A stretch of DNA of 39,772 bases from Candidatus Azambacteria bacterium. GTDB taxonomy: Bacteria > Patescibacteriota > Minisyncoccia > GWC2-36-17 > JACQAJ01. A program made the translations under genes and the position numbers. Of this stretch, positions 1-9,918 are shown one piece after another. The notes below the pieces were generated by a model. That model was not told the origin of the DNA and did not search any database. It saw only the letters and a list, made by a program, of their open reading frames with translations. The stretch covers positions 1 to 39,772 of the forward strand of contig JACQAJ010000022.1 in the NCBI GenBank assembly GCA_016195045.1. The letters are read 5' to 3'. Position 1 is the first letter of the stretch. Every line of letters begins with the position of its first letter.

Positions 1-857
1 TTTTCAAAATTATCAAAAACATTCTTTAAATCTTCACCGACGGCTACCTTATCTTTGGGGGTGGTCTTATTCAAAACATTCCTAATCTTATGAACTACAC
101 ATTTTTGAAAATCAGCTTGGGGATAAACTTTTAAAACTTCATCTTCCAGGTATTGAATTCCATCAGCGACAAAAAGATCAATCATGGCTACTCCTCTTTT
201 CTCTTTTAAATCAGTTAATAGTTCACCCCAAAAAGTGGCTGATTCAGTGGGGTTTAGCTCTAAAACTAGTAATTCTCGTTTATTATCTTCTCTGACTCCG
301 TAAGCCACAAAAGCTCCTTCTTTAGCATATTCGTTACCCCGGCGAACAGTGATAAAGATGACATCTCCAAAGACCACTTTGTAGTGTTTTTCTAATTTAG
401 ATTCTTGCCAAGCAATTCGGAATTTATTAAAGGTTTGGGCTAAATTAGAAATCTTGGCGGGCGACATACCTTCTTCAAAAACTTCATCCAGAAAAGATTT
501 AATGTCGTTAGAAGTCATCCCTCGTTTGTAAAGCGATAAGGCTATTTCATCAACTTTTTCTCGGCTGATTTTTAACAGCGCTAACGTGGCTGGGGAGAAT
601 AAACCGGTTCTAGTTCTGGGGACATGAACTAATAACGAGTTTTGAGAAAGACTTTTCAGGGCTCTTCCGTAGTAGCCATTACCAGTGTCAATCTTGGGGT
701 CATCAACCTTTTCGATATACTCATTTCTTTCGATGGTCATCAAGGTTTCAATCGTCGTGGCGATAAAGTTATCCATCGATAAGGAATCGAGGTTAACCCT
801 TAAACTCTTTAAACTTTTTTCTAACAACTCGGTTGTTTTACTATTTTTGTTTCGCAT
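1..857 (-). CDS. IS256 (Mutator) family transposase, C-terminus beyond window edge
   Basis: Reading the minus strand from the ATG at 857 gives about 285 open codons to the window edge. The first part contains YYGRALKSLSQNSLLVHVPR and SLYKRGMTSNDIKSFLDEVF, the usual N-terminal half of IS256/Mutator transposases. Further on are VFGDVIFITVRR and LFVADG, followed by QKCVVHKIRN. These belong to the DDE catalytic region, with the Asp of VADG visible; the final catalytic Glu would lie outside the window. No stop or frameshift is seen in the visible part, so the element may be intact. The adjacent terminal repeat at about 922-950 supports a whole IS end here. Confidence 0.9.
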   Translation of the reverse strand, partial: MRNKNSKTTELLEKSLKSLRVNLDSLSMDNFIATTIETLMTIERNEYIEKVDDPKIDTGNGYYGRALKSLSQNSLLVHVPRTRTGLFSPATLALLKISREKVDEIALSLYKRGMTSNDIKSFLDEVFEEGMSPAKISNLAQTFNKFRIAWQESKLEKHYKVVFGDVIFITVRRGNEYAKEGAFVAYGVREDNKRELLVLELNPTESATFWGELLTDLKEKRGVAMIDLFVADGIQYLEDEVLKVYPQADFQKCVVHKIRNVLNKTTPKDKVAVGEDLKNVFDNFE

Positions 858-921
858 AGTTTTATTAATTATTCAATAAATTTTTCCAATTTATTGAAGG
901 TCATTCTATTAATATTCTACT

Positions 922-950
922 ATGCCAAACACAATTTTGTGTAGGGTCTC
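922..950 (-). repeat. Right terminal inverted repeat of the IS256-family element
   Basis: Read inward on the minus strand this begins GAGACCCTACACAAAATTG and continues TGTTTGGCAT. It resembles IS256-type ends, which share an ATTGTGT core. It lies about 65 bp upstream of the transposase start, as expected. The partner repeat is outside the window, so the exact boundary and target duplication cannot be verified. Confidence 0.6.
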
Positions 951-979
951 TCCAAAATATACTTAGATATCGAAAAGAC

Positions 980-1007
980 TTGACTAAAGTATATCATCGT
1001 ATATAAT
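980..1007 (+). promoter_or_regulatory. Promoter of the AAA/DUF4143 gene, apparently leaderless
   Basis: TTGACT at 980-985, a 16-nt spacer and a perfect TATAAT at 1002-1007. The ATG follows only 6 nt after the -10 box and no Shine-Dalgarno sequence is present, so transcription probably starts at or next to the start codon. Confidence 0.6.
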
Positions 1008-1013
1008 AGTCAT

Positions 1014-2003
1014 ATGTGGTTACATAGAGTTCAAGAGGAAAAAATACATAATGACCTTCTTAAAAAGATGGTTTTTATTGTTGGTCCACGACAGGTTGGT
1101 AAGACTTGGCTGGCGAAAAAGATTATGGAAAGATATGGCCATAGTTTATATTTAAACTATGACTCAATCGAGGATAGGACAATGATGGAGACATTCAGAA
1201 AAACTGGAGATTCTTTAGCGGGGCGTTTTTTTGTTCACCATCTACTCCCCTTATCACTCTCGGAACTTAAAGATGATGCTATTACAGATAAAGTTGACCG
1301 ATTGATTGAGCGTAGTGGGTTCCCAGAACCATTTCTCGTAGAGACCAGAGAGGAAGCGGCCCGTTGGCGAAAGCTCTACACTGATTCCCTGGTGCGTGAA
1401 GATATTATTAATTTTGAGACAGTCACCGACATAAAGGCTCTCTATAATGTTTTTGAAATACTTCGTCGTTCTGTTGGTTCGCCTGTGTCATTTTCTAATA
1501 TTGCTCGTGATGTTGGTATCTCACCCGTAACGGTCAAAAAATATATTTCAGTTCTTGAATCGTTGTATATTATATTTTCTATCCGAACATTTTCGGCAAA
1601 AATAAAGCGTTCTATTTTGAAAGAATCTAAGATCTATTTCTACGACACTGGCTTAGTCATTGGCGATCAGGGTGTGGTCTTTGAAAATTTTGTTGCCCTA
1701 TCACTCCTGAAAGACACGGAATTGAGGAATGATATGCAGGGCGCCAATAATGGTCTCTATTACTTGCGAACCAAAGAAGGCAAGGAAGCTGATTTTGTGC
1801 TTGTCAATTCAATGAATGAGCCACAAAAAATGATTGAGGTGAAATATAGCGATATATTGGTAAGTAAAAATCTTCTTTATTTTAAAAATAAATACGGAAT
1901 TCCTGCTGTACAATTAGTAAAAAATATGAGCAAGGTTGGATTTATAGTTGATGGCGTCTCAATATTTCGGGCAGAAGAATTTCTAACGGATATTAATAAT
2001 TAG
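1014..2003 (+). CDS. ATP-binding protein, AAA_14/DUF4143 family, internally deleted
   Basis: Residues 24-31 (GPRQVGKT) form a Walker A P-loop. The C-terminal half is typical DUF4143: a winged-helix stretch (FSNIARDVGISPVTVKKYIS), then KEADFVLV followed by MIEVKYSD, a nuclease-like pattern. Family members are usually near 400 residues; this one has 329. The missing part is specific: YLNYDSIEDRTM runs straight into METFRKTGDSLAGR, where relatives carry Walker B (DEIHK-like) and a TGSA-type sensor motif in between. The deletion keeps the frame. The protein can therefore bind but probably not hydrolyse ATP; it is either a decaying gene or a specialised variant. The physiological role of the family is not well defined. 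Confidence 0.8.
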   Translation: MWLHRVQEEKIHNDLLKKMVFIVGPRQVGKTWLAKKIMERYGHSLYLNYDSIEDRTMMETFRKTGDSLAGRFFVHHLLPLSLSELKDDAITDKVDRLIERSGFPEPFLVETREEAARWRKLYTDSLVREDIINFETVTDIKALYNVFEILRRSVGSPVSFSNIARDVGISPVTVKKYISVLESLYIIFSIRTFSAKIKRSILKESKIYFYDTGLVIGDQGVVFENFVALSLLKDTELRNDMQGANNGLYYLRTKEGKEADFVLVNSMNEPQKMIEVKYSDILVSKNLLYFKNKYGIPAVQLVKNMSKVGFIVDGVSIFRAEEFLTDINN

Positions 2004-2079
2004 GATCAACTATTTATCCACTTAAAAGCAGAATACTCTCTGGTTTGCCACTGTTCAGACCGCGAGGAGGAAAAGAAAA

Positions 2080-2136
2080 ATGACCGGTTACCAATGGTAC
2101 TTGGGACATCAGAAAATCACTAGTTTTAAAAATTAA
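2080..2136 (+). other. Short ORF (18 codons) with a strong ribosome binding site
   Basis: GAGGAGG ends 9 nt before an ATG; the ORF reads MTGYQWYLGHQKITSFKN and then stops. It may be the start of a gene whose remainder has been lost, or chance. The rest of 2004-2206 shows no gene. Confidence 0.2.
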
Positions 2137-2156
2137 CGAGTTAACGAATTAACGAG
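2133..2156. repeat. Three tandem 8-mers TTAACGA(G/A)
   Basis: TTAACGAG, TTAACGAA and TTAACGAG follow each other without a gap. No complementary arm is seen here, unlike the hairpin repeats of the ribosomal block. Confidence 0.7.
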
Positions 2157-2206
2157 TTTTATTTTCCCAATTCAAGAGATTAATTTACTAAACCATTAAA
2201 TAAAAT

Positions 2207-2231
2207 GGGCACTTCATCAACAGAAGTGCCC
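2207..2231 (-). terminator. Terminator-like hairpin behind the patatin pseudogene
   Basis: A perfect 9-bp stem GGGCACTTC / GAAGTGCCC with a 7-nt loop starts 3 nt beyond the stop codon on the minus strand and is followed by ATTTTATTTAA. Confidence 0.7.
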
Positions 2232-2234
2232 GTA

Positions 2235-2821
2235 CTATCTTCGCGCCTGAGACTCTATAAATCCAATTGCACTGGAAATACCAAGATCAACCAGTTGATT
2301 GATCCGGTCTTCAGAACTATCAAAACTCCACCGCAGCGGTGATGACACCGAAGAACAAATTATCTTTACTTTGGCATTATCTACCCACGACCTACCAACA
2401 AATTCCCGCGACGAATAATTAGAAACAACGACGATTTCATTGTAACCATCTGCCAAAGCTTTTTCTACTGGCAAACGATCTGACAGACCGCCATGAGCGT
2501 ATTTGCGTCCATTAATGAGCACTTTGGGATGTAAATAGGGAACAGCGGCTGAAGCACGGACCTGCAAAAAGAATTCTTCCGATGTCTTTGGCGAAAAATA
2601 ATGAGCGCTACCAGACTGACAATCAGTAGCCACAATCAATATTTTCACCGAAGAGGACAATAAATTTTCAACCGAAAGCCGATACCAGTATAGGCACCCG
2701 CTGAACAACCATACACTGCAGAAAAGTAATTATACCCCAATACCCTACCCAAAGTTGCAACCACCCCTCCACTAAAAGCTCCGGCCAAACCACCCGGACC
2801 AAGAACAAGCGCCCTCTTCAT
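2235..2821 (-). pseudogene. Patatin-like phospholipase, frameshifted and shortened
   Basis: The first frame starts at 2821 behind a strong AAAGGAGGTGATTGTG ribosome binding site. It encodes LVLGPGGLAGAFSGGVVATL and YGCSAGAYTG, the oxyanion loop and nucleophile elbow (GCSAG) of patatins. Coding then shifts frame near 2640-2660 and resumes with VKILIVATDCQSG and YAHGGLSDRLPVEKALADG, the patatin C-terminal part. Two more defects are visible. The segment normally between the elbow and the ATD motif is missing. The DGG/DGA motif that supplies the catalytic Asp reads HGG. The combined length (about 195 codons) is short for the family. It is most likely dead, although the second frame could still be translated from an internal start. 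Confidence 0.75.
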
Positions 2822-2890
2822 CACAATCACCTCCTTTCTCGTTACTATTAATATAATCAAATACTATCTTTTCAAAACTACTTTGTAAAC

Positions 2891-5800
2891 CTATTTCCGA
2901 AACGACGTTCCCGACGGAATCAACCGACCAATTATAACATTCTCTTTGAGTCCTCTTAATGGATCAACTTTGCCACTTAAGGAAGCATTAATTAAAACTT
3001 TGACAGTTTCTTGGAAAGAAGCAGCGGAGAGAAAACTATTGGCATAGTGAGCTACTTTAGTAATTCCGAGTAATAATTCAGTATATTTTATTTGTTTTTT
3101 CCCGCTTGCCTTTAATTTTTTGTTATTATCGAGAACAATATCTTTTTCGACAATCTCACCAACTGAAAATTCACTATCACCGACCTCTGCTATTTTAACC
3201 CGAGAAAACATCTGTCTAAGAATTACTTCAAGATGTTTATTGTGAATCGCTTCACCTTCACTACTATAAATCTTTTGAACCTCTCCAATTACATAGCTCT
3301 CAACGGCCTCTTTTCCGCTTAATCTAAATAATTCTTTTAAATCAATATGCCCATCAGTTAATTGATGGCCAGCCTTAATCAAATCGCCTTTTTTAACAAG
3401 CACCTTCAAGAAATCTAAAATTTGATATTCAATATTACCCTTAGATGTTTCTTTTTCTTTTTTAGATTTTTTCTTGGCTTTAGTAGTAGTTTGATCAATT
3501 AATTTTGGTTCAATAATGATAGTTTTATTTTTGCCATTAATTTTTACATCAATTACTTTTCCGTTAATTTCAGAAAGCAAAGCCTTGGTTTTTGGTAAAC
3601 GGGCTTCAAATAATTCCACCACCCGAGGAAGACCCCGAGTAATATCGCCGACCCCTGCTACTCCACCGGTATGAAAAGTTCTCATGGTTAACTGAGTACC
3701 TGGTTCACCAATTGATTGAGCGGCAATAATACCAACAGCTTCACCTAATTTTACTAGAGAACTATGTCCTAAATCATAGCCATAACATTTCCGACAAACT
3801 CCAAATTTAGTTTTACATCTTAAAACCGATCTGATTCTGACTGAATCGATAGTACTTTTTTCAATAATCTGAGCAATTTCTTTGGTAACTAATCCCCCTT
3901 TCTCTAAAAGAATTTTTTCTTTCCTTTCTTCTTTAATCTTTATATCATCAAGAGTAATTCTACCTAAGATCTTCAAATACAATGTTTGTCCTAGACTGAT
4001 CGTTTCTTGACGGACAATTATTAATCCCGTTTCTTCCAAACAATCATCTTCACGAACAATTAAATCTTGAGAAACATCAACTAGTCGTCGAGTTAAATAG
4101 CCGGCTTCAGAAGTTTTCAAAGCCGTATCAGCGGTTCCTTTTCTCGCACCATGCGTAGAAATGAAATATTCCAAAACACTCAAACCTTCTTTATAGGAAT
4201 TCAAGATTGGCAAATCAATAATTTCTCCGGAAGGATTTAAAACCAAACCACGAACACCAGTAATTTGATGAAGCTGAACCGAACTTCCTCTGGCTTTAGA
4301 ATTAATGATTGACATAACCGAACTATCTTTACTTAAGGTCGCTGGAACTCTTTTTTGAATATCTTGAATTGCCTCGGTCCAAACCTCAATGACTCGATCA
4401 TAATGTTCATCTTTGGTCAAAAATCCATTTTCAAAATAATCGTCAATTTTTTGAATTTCTAATTTAGCTTTTTTAATAATTTCTGCTTTTTCTATTGGAA
4501 CTTTCAATTCGAACATTGACCAAGTAATACCTGAAAGGGTTGCATATTTAAAACCTAATCTTTTAATAATATCTAATCTTGGCCCAACCGCTTCGAAACC
4601 ACAATGATCAATTAATTGCTCTACTAACTCTGTTAGGGTACCGGAATTCATTTCTTTCTCAGTAAAATTGAAATCTTTTGGTAAGGCTTGACTAAAAATT
4701 ATTCTCCCGACCGAAGTTTCCAGAAACTTATTCTCATCTTTTCTTATATTGGAGTTTAAATAAACTTTGATTTTAGCATTAATATCAATAAAGCCTTGTT
4801 CGTAAGCTACAAAGGCCTCATTTTTAGAAGCATAAATCTTCCCTTCACCTCTAGCATTTTCAACCAGATGAGTTAAGAAATAACAACCCAAAACAATATC
4901 TTTTGAGGGCCTGACAATTGGTTGACCGCTTGATAATTTTAAGAGATTCTTAGACGAAAGCATAATCTCCTGAGCTTCTCTCTGAGCCTCTTCTGTGATT
5001 GGTAGATGGACGGCCATTTGGTCACCATCAAAATCGGCATTAAAAGCCGCGCAGACCAATGGATGAATTTTGATCGCCAAACCTTCGATTAAAACTGGTT
5101 TAAAAGCTTGGATACTTAAACGATGAAGCGTTGGGGCGCGATTAAGCAATACTACTTTATTTTTAATAACACTTTCAAGAATAGCCCAGACCTCATCAAC
5201 ACCTTCTTCGATTAATCGATTGGCAGCTCTGACATTATAAGCTAACTCACTTCTAATAATCTCGCCAATGACGAATGGTTTAAAAAGTTCCAAGGCCATA
5301 TTCTTAGGAATGCCGCACTCATCCATCTTCAGTTCTGAACCAACGACAATAACAGCTCGACCCGAATAATCAACCCGCTTACCTAATAAATTTTGACGAA
5401 AACGTCCTTGTTTACCCTTTAAAACATCAGTTAATGACTTTAATGGTCTCTTAGTTGAAATAATCGTTGTCCCGGTTTTTTTAACCGTATTGTCAATTAA
5501 AGAATCAACAGCTTCTTGAAGCATTCTTTTTTCATTTCTCATAATAACTTCTGGGGCATTGAGTTCAATTAATTTTTTTAACCGATTATTACGATTAATA
5601 ACTCTTCGATAAAGATCATTTAAATCAGCGGAAGCAAAACGACCGCCATCAAGCTGAACCATTGGTCGTAAATCCGGTGGCATCACCGGGAGAATCTGTA
5701 AGATCATAGAAACTGGCTTAATCTTATTAACAATGAAATTTTTAATTAAAGCCGCTCGTGATATTAAACGCGCTTTATTTTGAGCCGAAGCTTCAGGAAT

Positions 5801-6511
5801 AATTTCTTCAAGACCCTTTAATTCTTTCCTTAAATCAATCGATTCAATAATTTTCTTGATCGCTTCAGTCCCTGATTCCACTGAAAAAACTGTTCCATAT
5901 TTTAAACTTAAATTATGATATTCAGTTTCAGTCAAAACTCGGCCAACCTTAATACCATTAAGATCGCCGCTGGCGTCATTCTTTAATTGTTTAAGACGAA
6001 GTTTAACGGTATCATCATTTATTTTAGGAAGTCCTTTAACTTTATTTTTATATTCAAAATCTAAATCAGCGAGAAGCCTCTCTTTAAGTTCAAGATTTAT
6101 TTTTGTAATAATATAGCTAGCAAAATAGACAACAGACTCAAGTTGAAGTTGGGGAATATCGAGAAACAAAGATAATCGAGAAGGAATGGCCCTTAAGAAC
6201 CATAAATGGCAAACTGGCATCGCTAATTTAATATGTCCCATTCGCTCTCTTCTAACAACTGAACGGGTTACCTCAACACCGCAACGATCACAAGTAATAC
6301 CTTTATATTTTATCCTCTTATATTTACCACAATAACATTCCCAATCCCTTGAGGGACCGAATATTTTTTCATCAAAAAGTCCGTCTTTCTCGGGTCGCTG
6401 AGTTCGATAATTGATCGTCTCTGGTTTAGTTACCTCACCATGAGACCAGGATAAGATATCCTCGGCGGAAGCTAATTTCAAACTAATTGCATTGAATTCA
6501 AAAGGTTTCAT
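2891..6511 (-). CDS. rpoC: RNA polymerase subunit beta'
   Basis: Largest subunit of the core RNA polymerase, carrying the catalytic magnesium. The N-terminal zinc site is visible (Cys 59, 61, 74, 77), then the rudder/clamp region and the invariant NADFDGDQ near residue 490. A second zinc cluster follows (CKTKFGVCRKC near residue 900), then the bridge helix/trigger loop with RTFHTGG near residue 940. At 1206 residues it is shorter than the proteobacterial protein (about 1400). It begins MKPFEFNAISLKLASAEDI, a normal N-terminus. It follows rpoB by 79 bp; that spacer is filled by a GATTTAT-type hairpin repeat rather than a ribosome binding site. Confidence 0.98.
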   Translation of the reverse strand: MKPFEFNAISLKLASAEDILSWSHGEVTKPETINYRTQRPEKDGLFDEKIFGPSRDWECYCGKYKRIKYKGITCDRCGVEVTRSVVRRERMGHIKLAMPVCHLWFLRAIPSRLSLFLDIPQLQLESVVYFASYIITKINLELKERLLADLDFEYKNKVKGLPKINDDTVKLRLKQLKNDASGDLNGIKVGRVLTETEYHNLSLKYGTVFSVESGTEAIKKIIESIDLRKELKGLEEIIPEASAQNKARLISRAALIKNFIVNKIKPVSMILQILPVMPPDLRPMVQLDGGRFASADLNDLYRRVINRNNRLKKLIELNAPEVIMRNEKRMLQEAVDSLIDNTVKKTGTTIISTKRPLKSLTDVLKGKQGRFRQNLLGKRVDYSGRAVIVVGSELKMDECGIPKNMALELFKPFVIGEIIRSELAYNVRAANRLIEEGVDEVWAILESVIKNKVVLLNRAPTLHRLSIQAFKPVLIEGLAIKIHPLVCAAFNADFDGDQMAVHLPITEEAQREAQEIMLSSKNLLKLSSGQPIVRPSKDIVLGCYFLTHLVENARGEGKIYASKNEAFVAYEQGFIDINAKIKVYLNSNIRKDENKFLETSVGRIIFSQALPKDFNFTEKEMNSGTLTELVEQLIDHCGFEAVGPRLDIIKRLGFKYATLSGITWSMFELKVPIEKAEIIKKAKLEIQKIDDYFENGFLTKDEHYDRVIEVWTEAIQDIQKRVPATLSKDSSVMSIINSKARGSSVQLHQITGVRGLVLNPSGEIIDLPILNSYKEGLSVLEYFISTHGARKGTADTALKTSEAGYLTRRLVDVSQDLIVREDDCLEETGLIIVRQETISLGQTLYLKILGRITLDDIKIKEERKEKILLEKGGLVTKEIAQIIEKSTIDSVRIRSVLRCKTKFGVCRKCYGYDLGHSSLVKLGEAVGIIAAQSIGEPGTQLTMRTFHTGGVAGVGDITRGLPRVVELFEARLPKTKALLSEINGKVIDVKINGKNKTIIIEPKLIDQTTTKAKKKSKKEKETSKGNIEYQILDFLKVLVKKGDLIKAGHQLTDGHIDLKELFRLSGKEAVESYVIGEVQKIYSSEGEAIHNKHLEVILRQMFSRVKIAEVGDSEFSVGEIVEKDIVLDNNKKLKASGKKQIKYTELLLGITKVAHYANSFLSAASFQETVKVLINASLSGKVDPLRGLKENVIIGRLIPSGTSFRK

Positions 6512-6513
6512 AC

Positions 6514-6587
6514 GATTTATGATTTATGATTTATGATTTATGATTTATGAATAATTTAAAATTCTTAAATCAAAAACCTTAAATCTA
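6514..6587. repeat. Heptad hairpin repeat, GATTTAT family, copy 1 (rpoB-rpoC spacer)
   Basis: Five exact GATTTAT units (6514-6548) on one side and CTTAAATC units (6564-6571, 6578-6585) on the other. The arms are complementary apart from about one mismatch per unit. This is the most diverged copy of its family: the right arm has drifted in unit number and spacing. It fills the spacer up to the rpoC start codon. Confidence 0.85.
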
Positions 6588-6590
6588 AAA

Positions 6591-9500
6591 TTACTTGGTT
6601 CCTGATATTTTTTCTAATACTTCTTCCTTGGCCTCTCCTAGGACTGTATTAATCTCCATTCCTGAAATTTTTTCGCTTTTAGTGTTAATAAGTTCGATAC
6701 TTAATCCCAGCGATTTTAATTCATTAATCAAAACCAAAAATGATTCTGGGGTATTCGGATTTTTAATTCTTTCCCCTCTGATAATAGAATCGTAAGCAGA
6801 AGTTCTTCCCAAAACATCGTCGGATTTAATTGTTAAAACTTCTTGCAAAACATGAGTCGCGCCATAAGCTTCAAGAGCCCAAACTTCCATCTCACCAAGC
6901 CTTTGACCCCCTTGTTGAGCCTTGCCACCTAAAGGCTGTTGAGTAATTAACGAATATGGACCAGTTGAACGCATATGAATTTTATCATCGGCCAAATGAT
7001 TAAGTTTAATCATATAAATAACCCCGGTCGTTACCTTAGACATAAATGGCTCGCCAGTTCTTCCGTCATAAAGGGTGACTCGACTATCAACTGGTAACTT
7101 GGCTTTTATTAACTCTTGAACAATCATATCTTCAGTTGGACCAGCCAATGCTGGAGTAATCGCCTGATAACCAAGTCTAGAAGCCGCCCAACCAAGATTA
7201 GTTTCTAAGATTTGTCCTAAATTCATTCTGGAGATAACCCCGAGTGGATTTAAAACAATATCAACCGGCGTTCCATCTTCCAAATAAGGCATATCTTCGG
7301 CTGGCAGAATTTTTGAAATAACCCCTTTGTTACCATGACGACCAGCTAATTTATCCCCCACTGAAATATGTCTTAATTGAGCAATATCAACCTCGATAGA
7401 ACGAATCTTTCCTGGTTCCAGCTTATCACCATATTCCCGAGAAAAAATCTTCGTCCCAATTACCCGACCCTTAATACCATGGGCTAACCTTAATGAAGTA
7501 TCTTTCACTTCTTTGGCTTTCTCACCAAAAATAGAGCGCAAAAGTCTTTCTTCTGGAGTTAAATCACTTTCCCCTTTAGGAGTAATCTTGCCAACTAAAA
7601 GATCCCGGGCCTTAACTTGAGCCCCCATCCTGACAATTCCCTCTTCGTCTAAATCTTTTAATCTTTCCCCGGAAACATTGGAAATATCTGGAGTAGTCAC
7701 TTCGGGTCCCAGCTTAGTATCCCGAACATCACACAGAAAATCTTTGATATGAACCGAAGTAAATAAATCATCTTTTAAAAGTCGATCAGAAAGAACAATG
7801 GCGTCTTCAAAATTATTGCCAAAAAAAGAAACGAAAGCTACTAAAAGATTATGACCTAGAGCTAATTCACCATTATAAGTAGCGGAATTATCAGCCAATA
7901 CTTGACCCTTCTTTATCTCTTGACCAACAGTAACAATTGGTTTCTGAGAAATTAAAGTAAATTTATTACTCTTTTGAAATTTAATGATAGGATAATTTTT
8001 CTTACCATCTTTAGTCATTAAAAGAATATGATTACCATCAACTTCGATAACCTCACCATCTTCATCAGAAATAATTAAACAACCAGAATCATAAACCGCT
8101 TTTTTCTCAAAACCTGTTCCAACCAAGGGCGCCTCTGGTTTAATAGGGGGGACAGCCTGTCTCTGCATGTTTGAACCCATTAAGGCTCGATTAGCATCAT
8201 CATGTTCTAAGAAAGGAATAAGGGCGGTAGCTACTGAAACCATTTGACTAGCAGATACGTCAATAAAATCAACTTTATTCTTATTAATAAGTTTTGGTCG
8301 AGTGTTAATACGAACTTCCAATTCATTGGGCAAAATATAACCACTGGAATCATATTGAACCCCACCATGAGCAATATAATATTGTTCTTCTTCGCTGGCA
8401 GTTAAATAAACTAATTCTCTGATAACTTTAGAATTTTTAACTCTATAATAAGGAGTCTCAATAAAACCAAGATCATTAATTCTGGCAAAAGTCGATAAGT
8501 GATTAATTAAACCAATATTAGGGCCTTCTGGGGTTTGAATTGGACAAATTCTACCATAATGAGAGGAATGAACGTCTCTAACCTCAAAACCAGCCCTTTC
8601 TTTCGTTAAGCCGCCTGGACCCATTGCCGACAGCCGTCGCTTGTGTTCTAACTCGGAAAGAGGATTTTCTTGATCCATGAATTGAGAAAGTTGACTAGAA
8701 GTAAAAAACTCCTTGACCGCTGAAGTCAAAATTCGAGAATTAATTAATTGGGACGGAAGCAAATCTTCTACTCCGATAGTTGAAATCCGATCTTTAATAA
8801 ATTTTTCGAGCCGTTTTAAACCAACTCGAAGTTTATATTGAATCAGTTCCCCGACTGTTTTAACTCTGCGATTACTTAAATGATCAATGTCATCAGCAAC
8901 CGCATTAATATCATTATTTAAAAGGATAATTTTCTTAATAACTTCAACTATATCTTCTTTTTTCAAAACTCTATCTGCCTTTGTAAAACCCTTTTTTAAT
9001 ATCTCGGCGGATGATTTATTATAAAGCTTCATGTCCATTTTGTACCGACCGACTCTGCCGAGGTCATAATAATCGAAGTTTAAAAATGTTCGTTCCTCAA
9101 TAAATTTCTTAGCATTTTCTATAGTAATGCTTAAATCAGATGGCCGTAATCGACGATATATCTCAACATAAGAATCGTCAACTGTTTTAGCGGTATCCTT
9201 TTTCAAAGTTTCTTGAATATAAAAAATACCATTTGAATTAACCCCAGTGTCGACTGACTTAAAAGCATTCTCAATTTCTTCATCCGTAATGAACCCAAAA
9301 ACCCGAAGTAGGGTAGAAGCGCTAATTCTTCTCTTACGATCAATTCTGACATAAATAACACCATCACTATCAGTTTCAAATTCCAACCAACTACCCCGAG
9401 AAGGAATAAGTTTAGCATCAAATAACTTTTTGCCTTTTAATATTTTAGAAGTAAAAAAAACGCCTGAAGAACGAATTAACTGAGAAACTATGACCCGCTC

Positions 9501-9875
9501 AACCCCATTAATAATAAACGTTCCTTGTTTCGTCATGACTGGAAAATCTCCAAAATAAATTTCCTGATCTTTAGAAATTTTTAAATTTTTATTCTCTAAT
9601 CTGAGTTTAACTCGTAAGGGCGCCTCATAAGACAATCCCCTTTCTTTAGCTTTTTCTTCCGTGGTTTTTGGCTCACCAAAAAAATAGTCATCAAAATGAA
9701 GACTGAATTCTTTTTCTGTATAATCACGGATCGGCGATATTTCTTCAAATAGTTCTTTGAGTCCTTCAGTTATAAACCAATGGAATGATTTAATTTGAAC
9801 TTCAGAAAGATTTGGCAATGGAGTAATCTCTTGTGGCAAAGTAGTAAAAACTTTTTGTGGCCGAGATAATAACAT
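6591..9875 (-). CDS. rpoB: RNA polymerase subunit beta
   Basis: Second-largest core RNA polymerase subunit, 1094 residues. The rifampicin-binding cluster is well preserved near residue 390-420 (SQFMDQENPLSELEHKRRLS), including the Asp, His and Ser positions that contact the drug. Also present are QTPEGPNIGLI, QAVPPIKPEAPLVGTG, the active-site KLAGRHGNKGVIS and the C-terminal GGKAQQGGQRLGEMEVWALEAYGA split across the usual clamp segment. It is shorter than the E. coli protein (1342), consistent with loss of lineage-specific insertions. It is first in an rpoB-rpoC pair; rplL/rplJ are not upstream here. Confidence 0.98.
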   Translation of the reverse strand: MLLSRPQKVFTTLPQEITPLPNLSEVQIKSFHWFITEGLKELFEEISPIRDYTEKEFSLHFDDYFFGEPKTTEEKAKERGLSYEAPLRVKLRLENKNLKISKDQEIYFGDFPVMTKQGTFIINGVERVIVSQLIRSSGVFFTSKILKGKKLFDAKLIPSRGSWLEFETDSDGVIYVRIDRKRRISASTLLRVFGFITDEEIENAFKSVDTGVNSNGIFYIQETLKKDTAKTVDDSYVEIYRRLRPSDLSITIENAKKFIEERTFLNFDYYDLGRVGRYKMDMKLYNKSSAEILKKGFTKADRVLKKEDIVEVIKKIILLNNDINAVADDIDHLSNRRVKTVGELIQYKLRVGLKRLEKFIKDRISTIGVEDLLPSQLINSRILTSAVKEFFTSSQLSQFMDQENPLSELEHKRRLSAMGPGGLTKERAGFEVRDVHSSHYGRICPIQTPEGPNIGLINHLSTFARINDLGFIETPYYRVKNSKVIRELVYLTASEEEQYYIAHGGVQYDSSGYILPNELEVRINTRPKLINKNKVDFIDVSASQMVSVATALIPFLEHDDANRALMGSNMQRQAVPPIKPEAPLVGTGFEKKAVYDSGCLIISDEDGEVIEVDGNHILLMTKDGKKNYPIIKFQKSNKFTLISQKPIVTVGQEIKKGQVLADNSATYNGELALGHNLLVAFVSFFGNNFEDAIVLSDRLLKDDLFTSVHIKDFLCDVRDTKLGPEVTTPDISNVSGERLKDLDEEGIVRMGAQVKARDLLVGKITPKGESDLTPEERLLRSIFGEKAKEVKDTSLRLAHGIKGRVIGTKIFSREYGDKLEPGKIRSIEVDIAQLRHISVGDKLAGRHGNKGVISKILPAEDMPYLEDGTPVDIVLNPLGVISRMNLGQILETNLGWAASRLGYQAITPALAGPTEDMIVQELIKAKLPVDSRVTLYDGRTGEPFMSKVTTGVIYMIKLNHLADDKIHMRSTGPYSLITQQPLGGKAQQGGQRLGEMEVWALEAYGATHVLQEVLTIKSDDVLGRTSAYDSIIRGERIKNPNTPESFLVLINELKSLGLSIELINTKSEKISGMEINTVLGEAKEEVLEKISGTK

Positions 9876-9918
9876 ATATTTTTATAGACTTGTCAATAAA
9901 CAAGCCTAATATATACAA

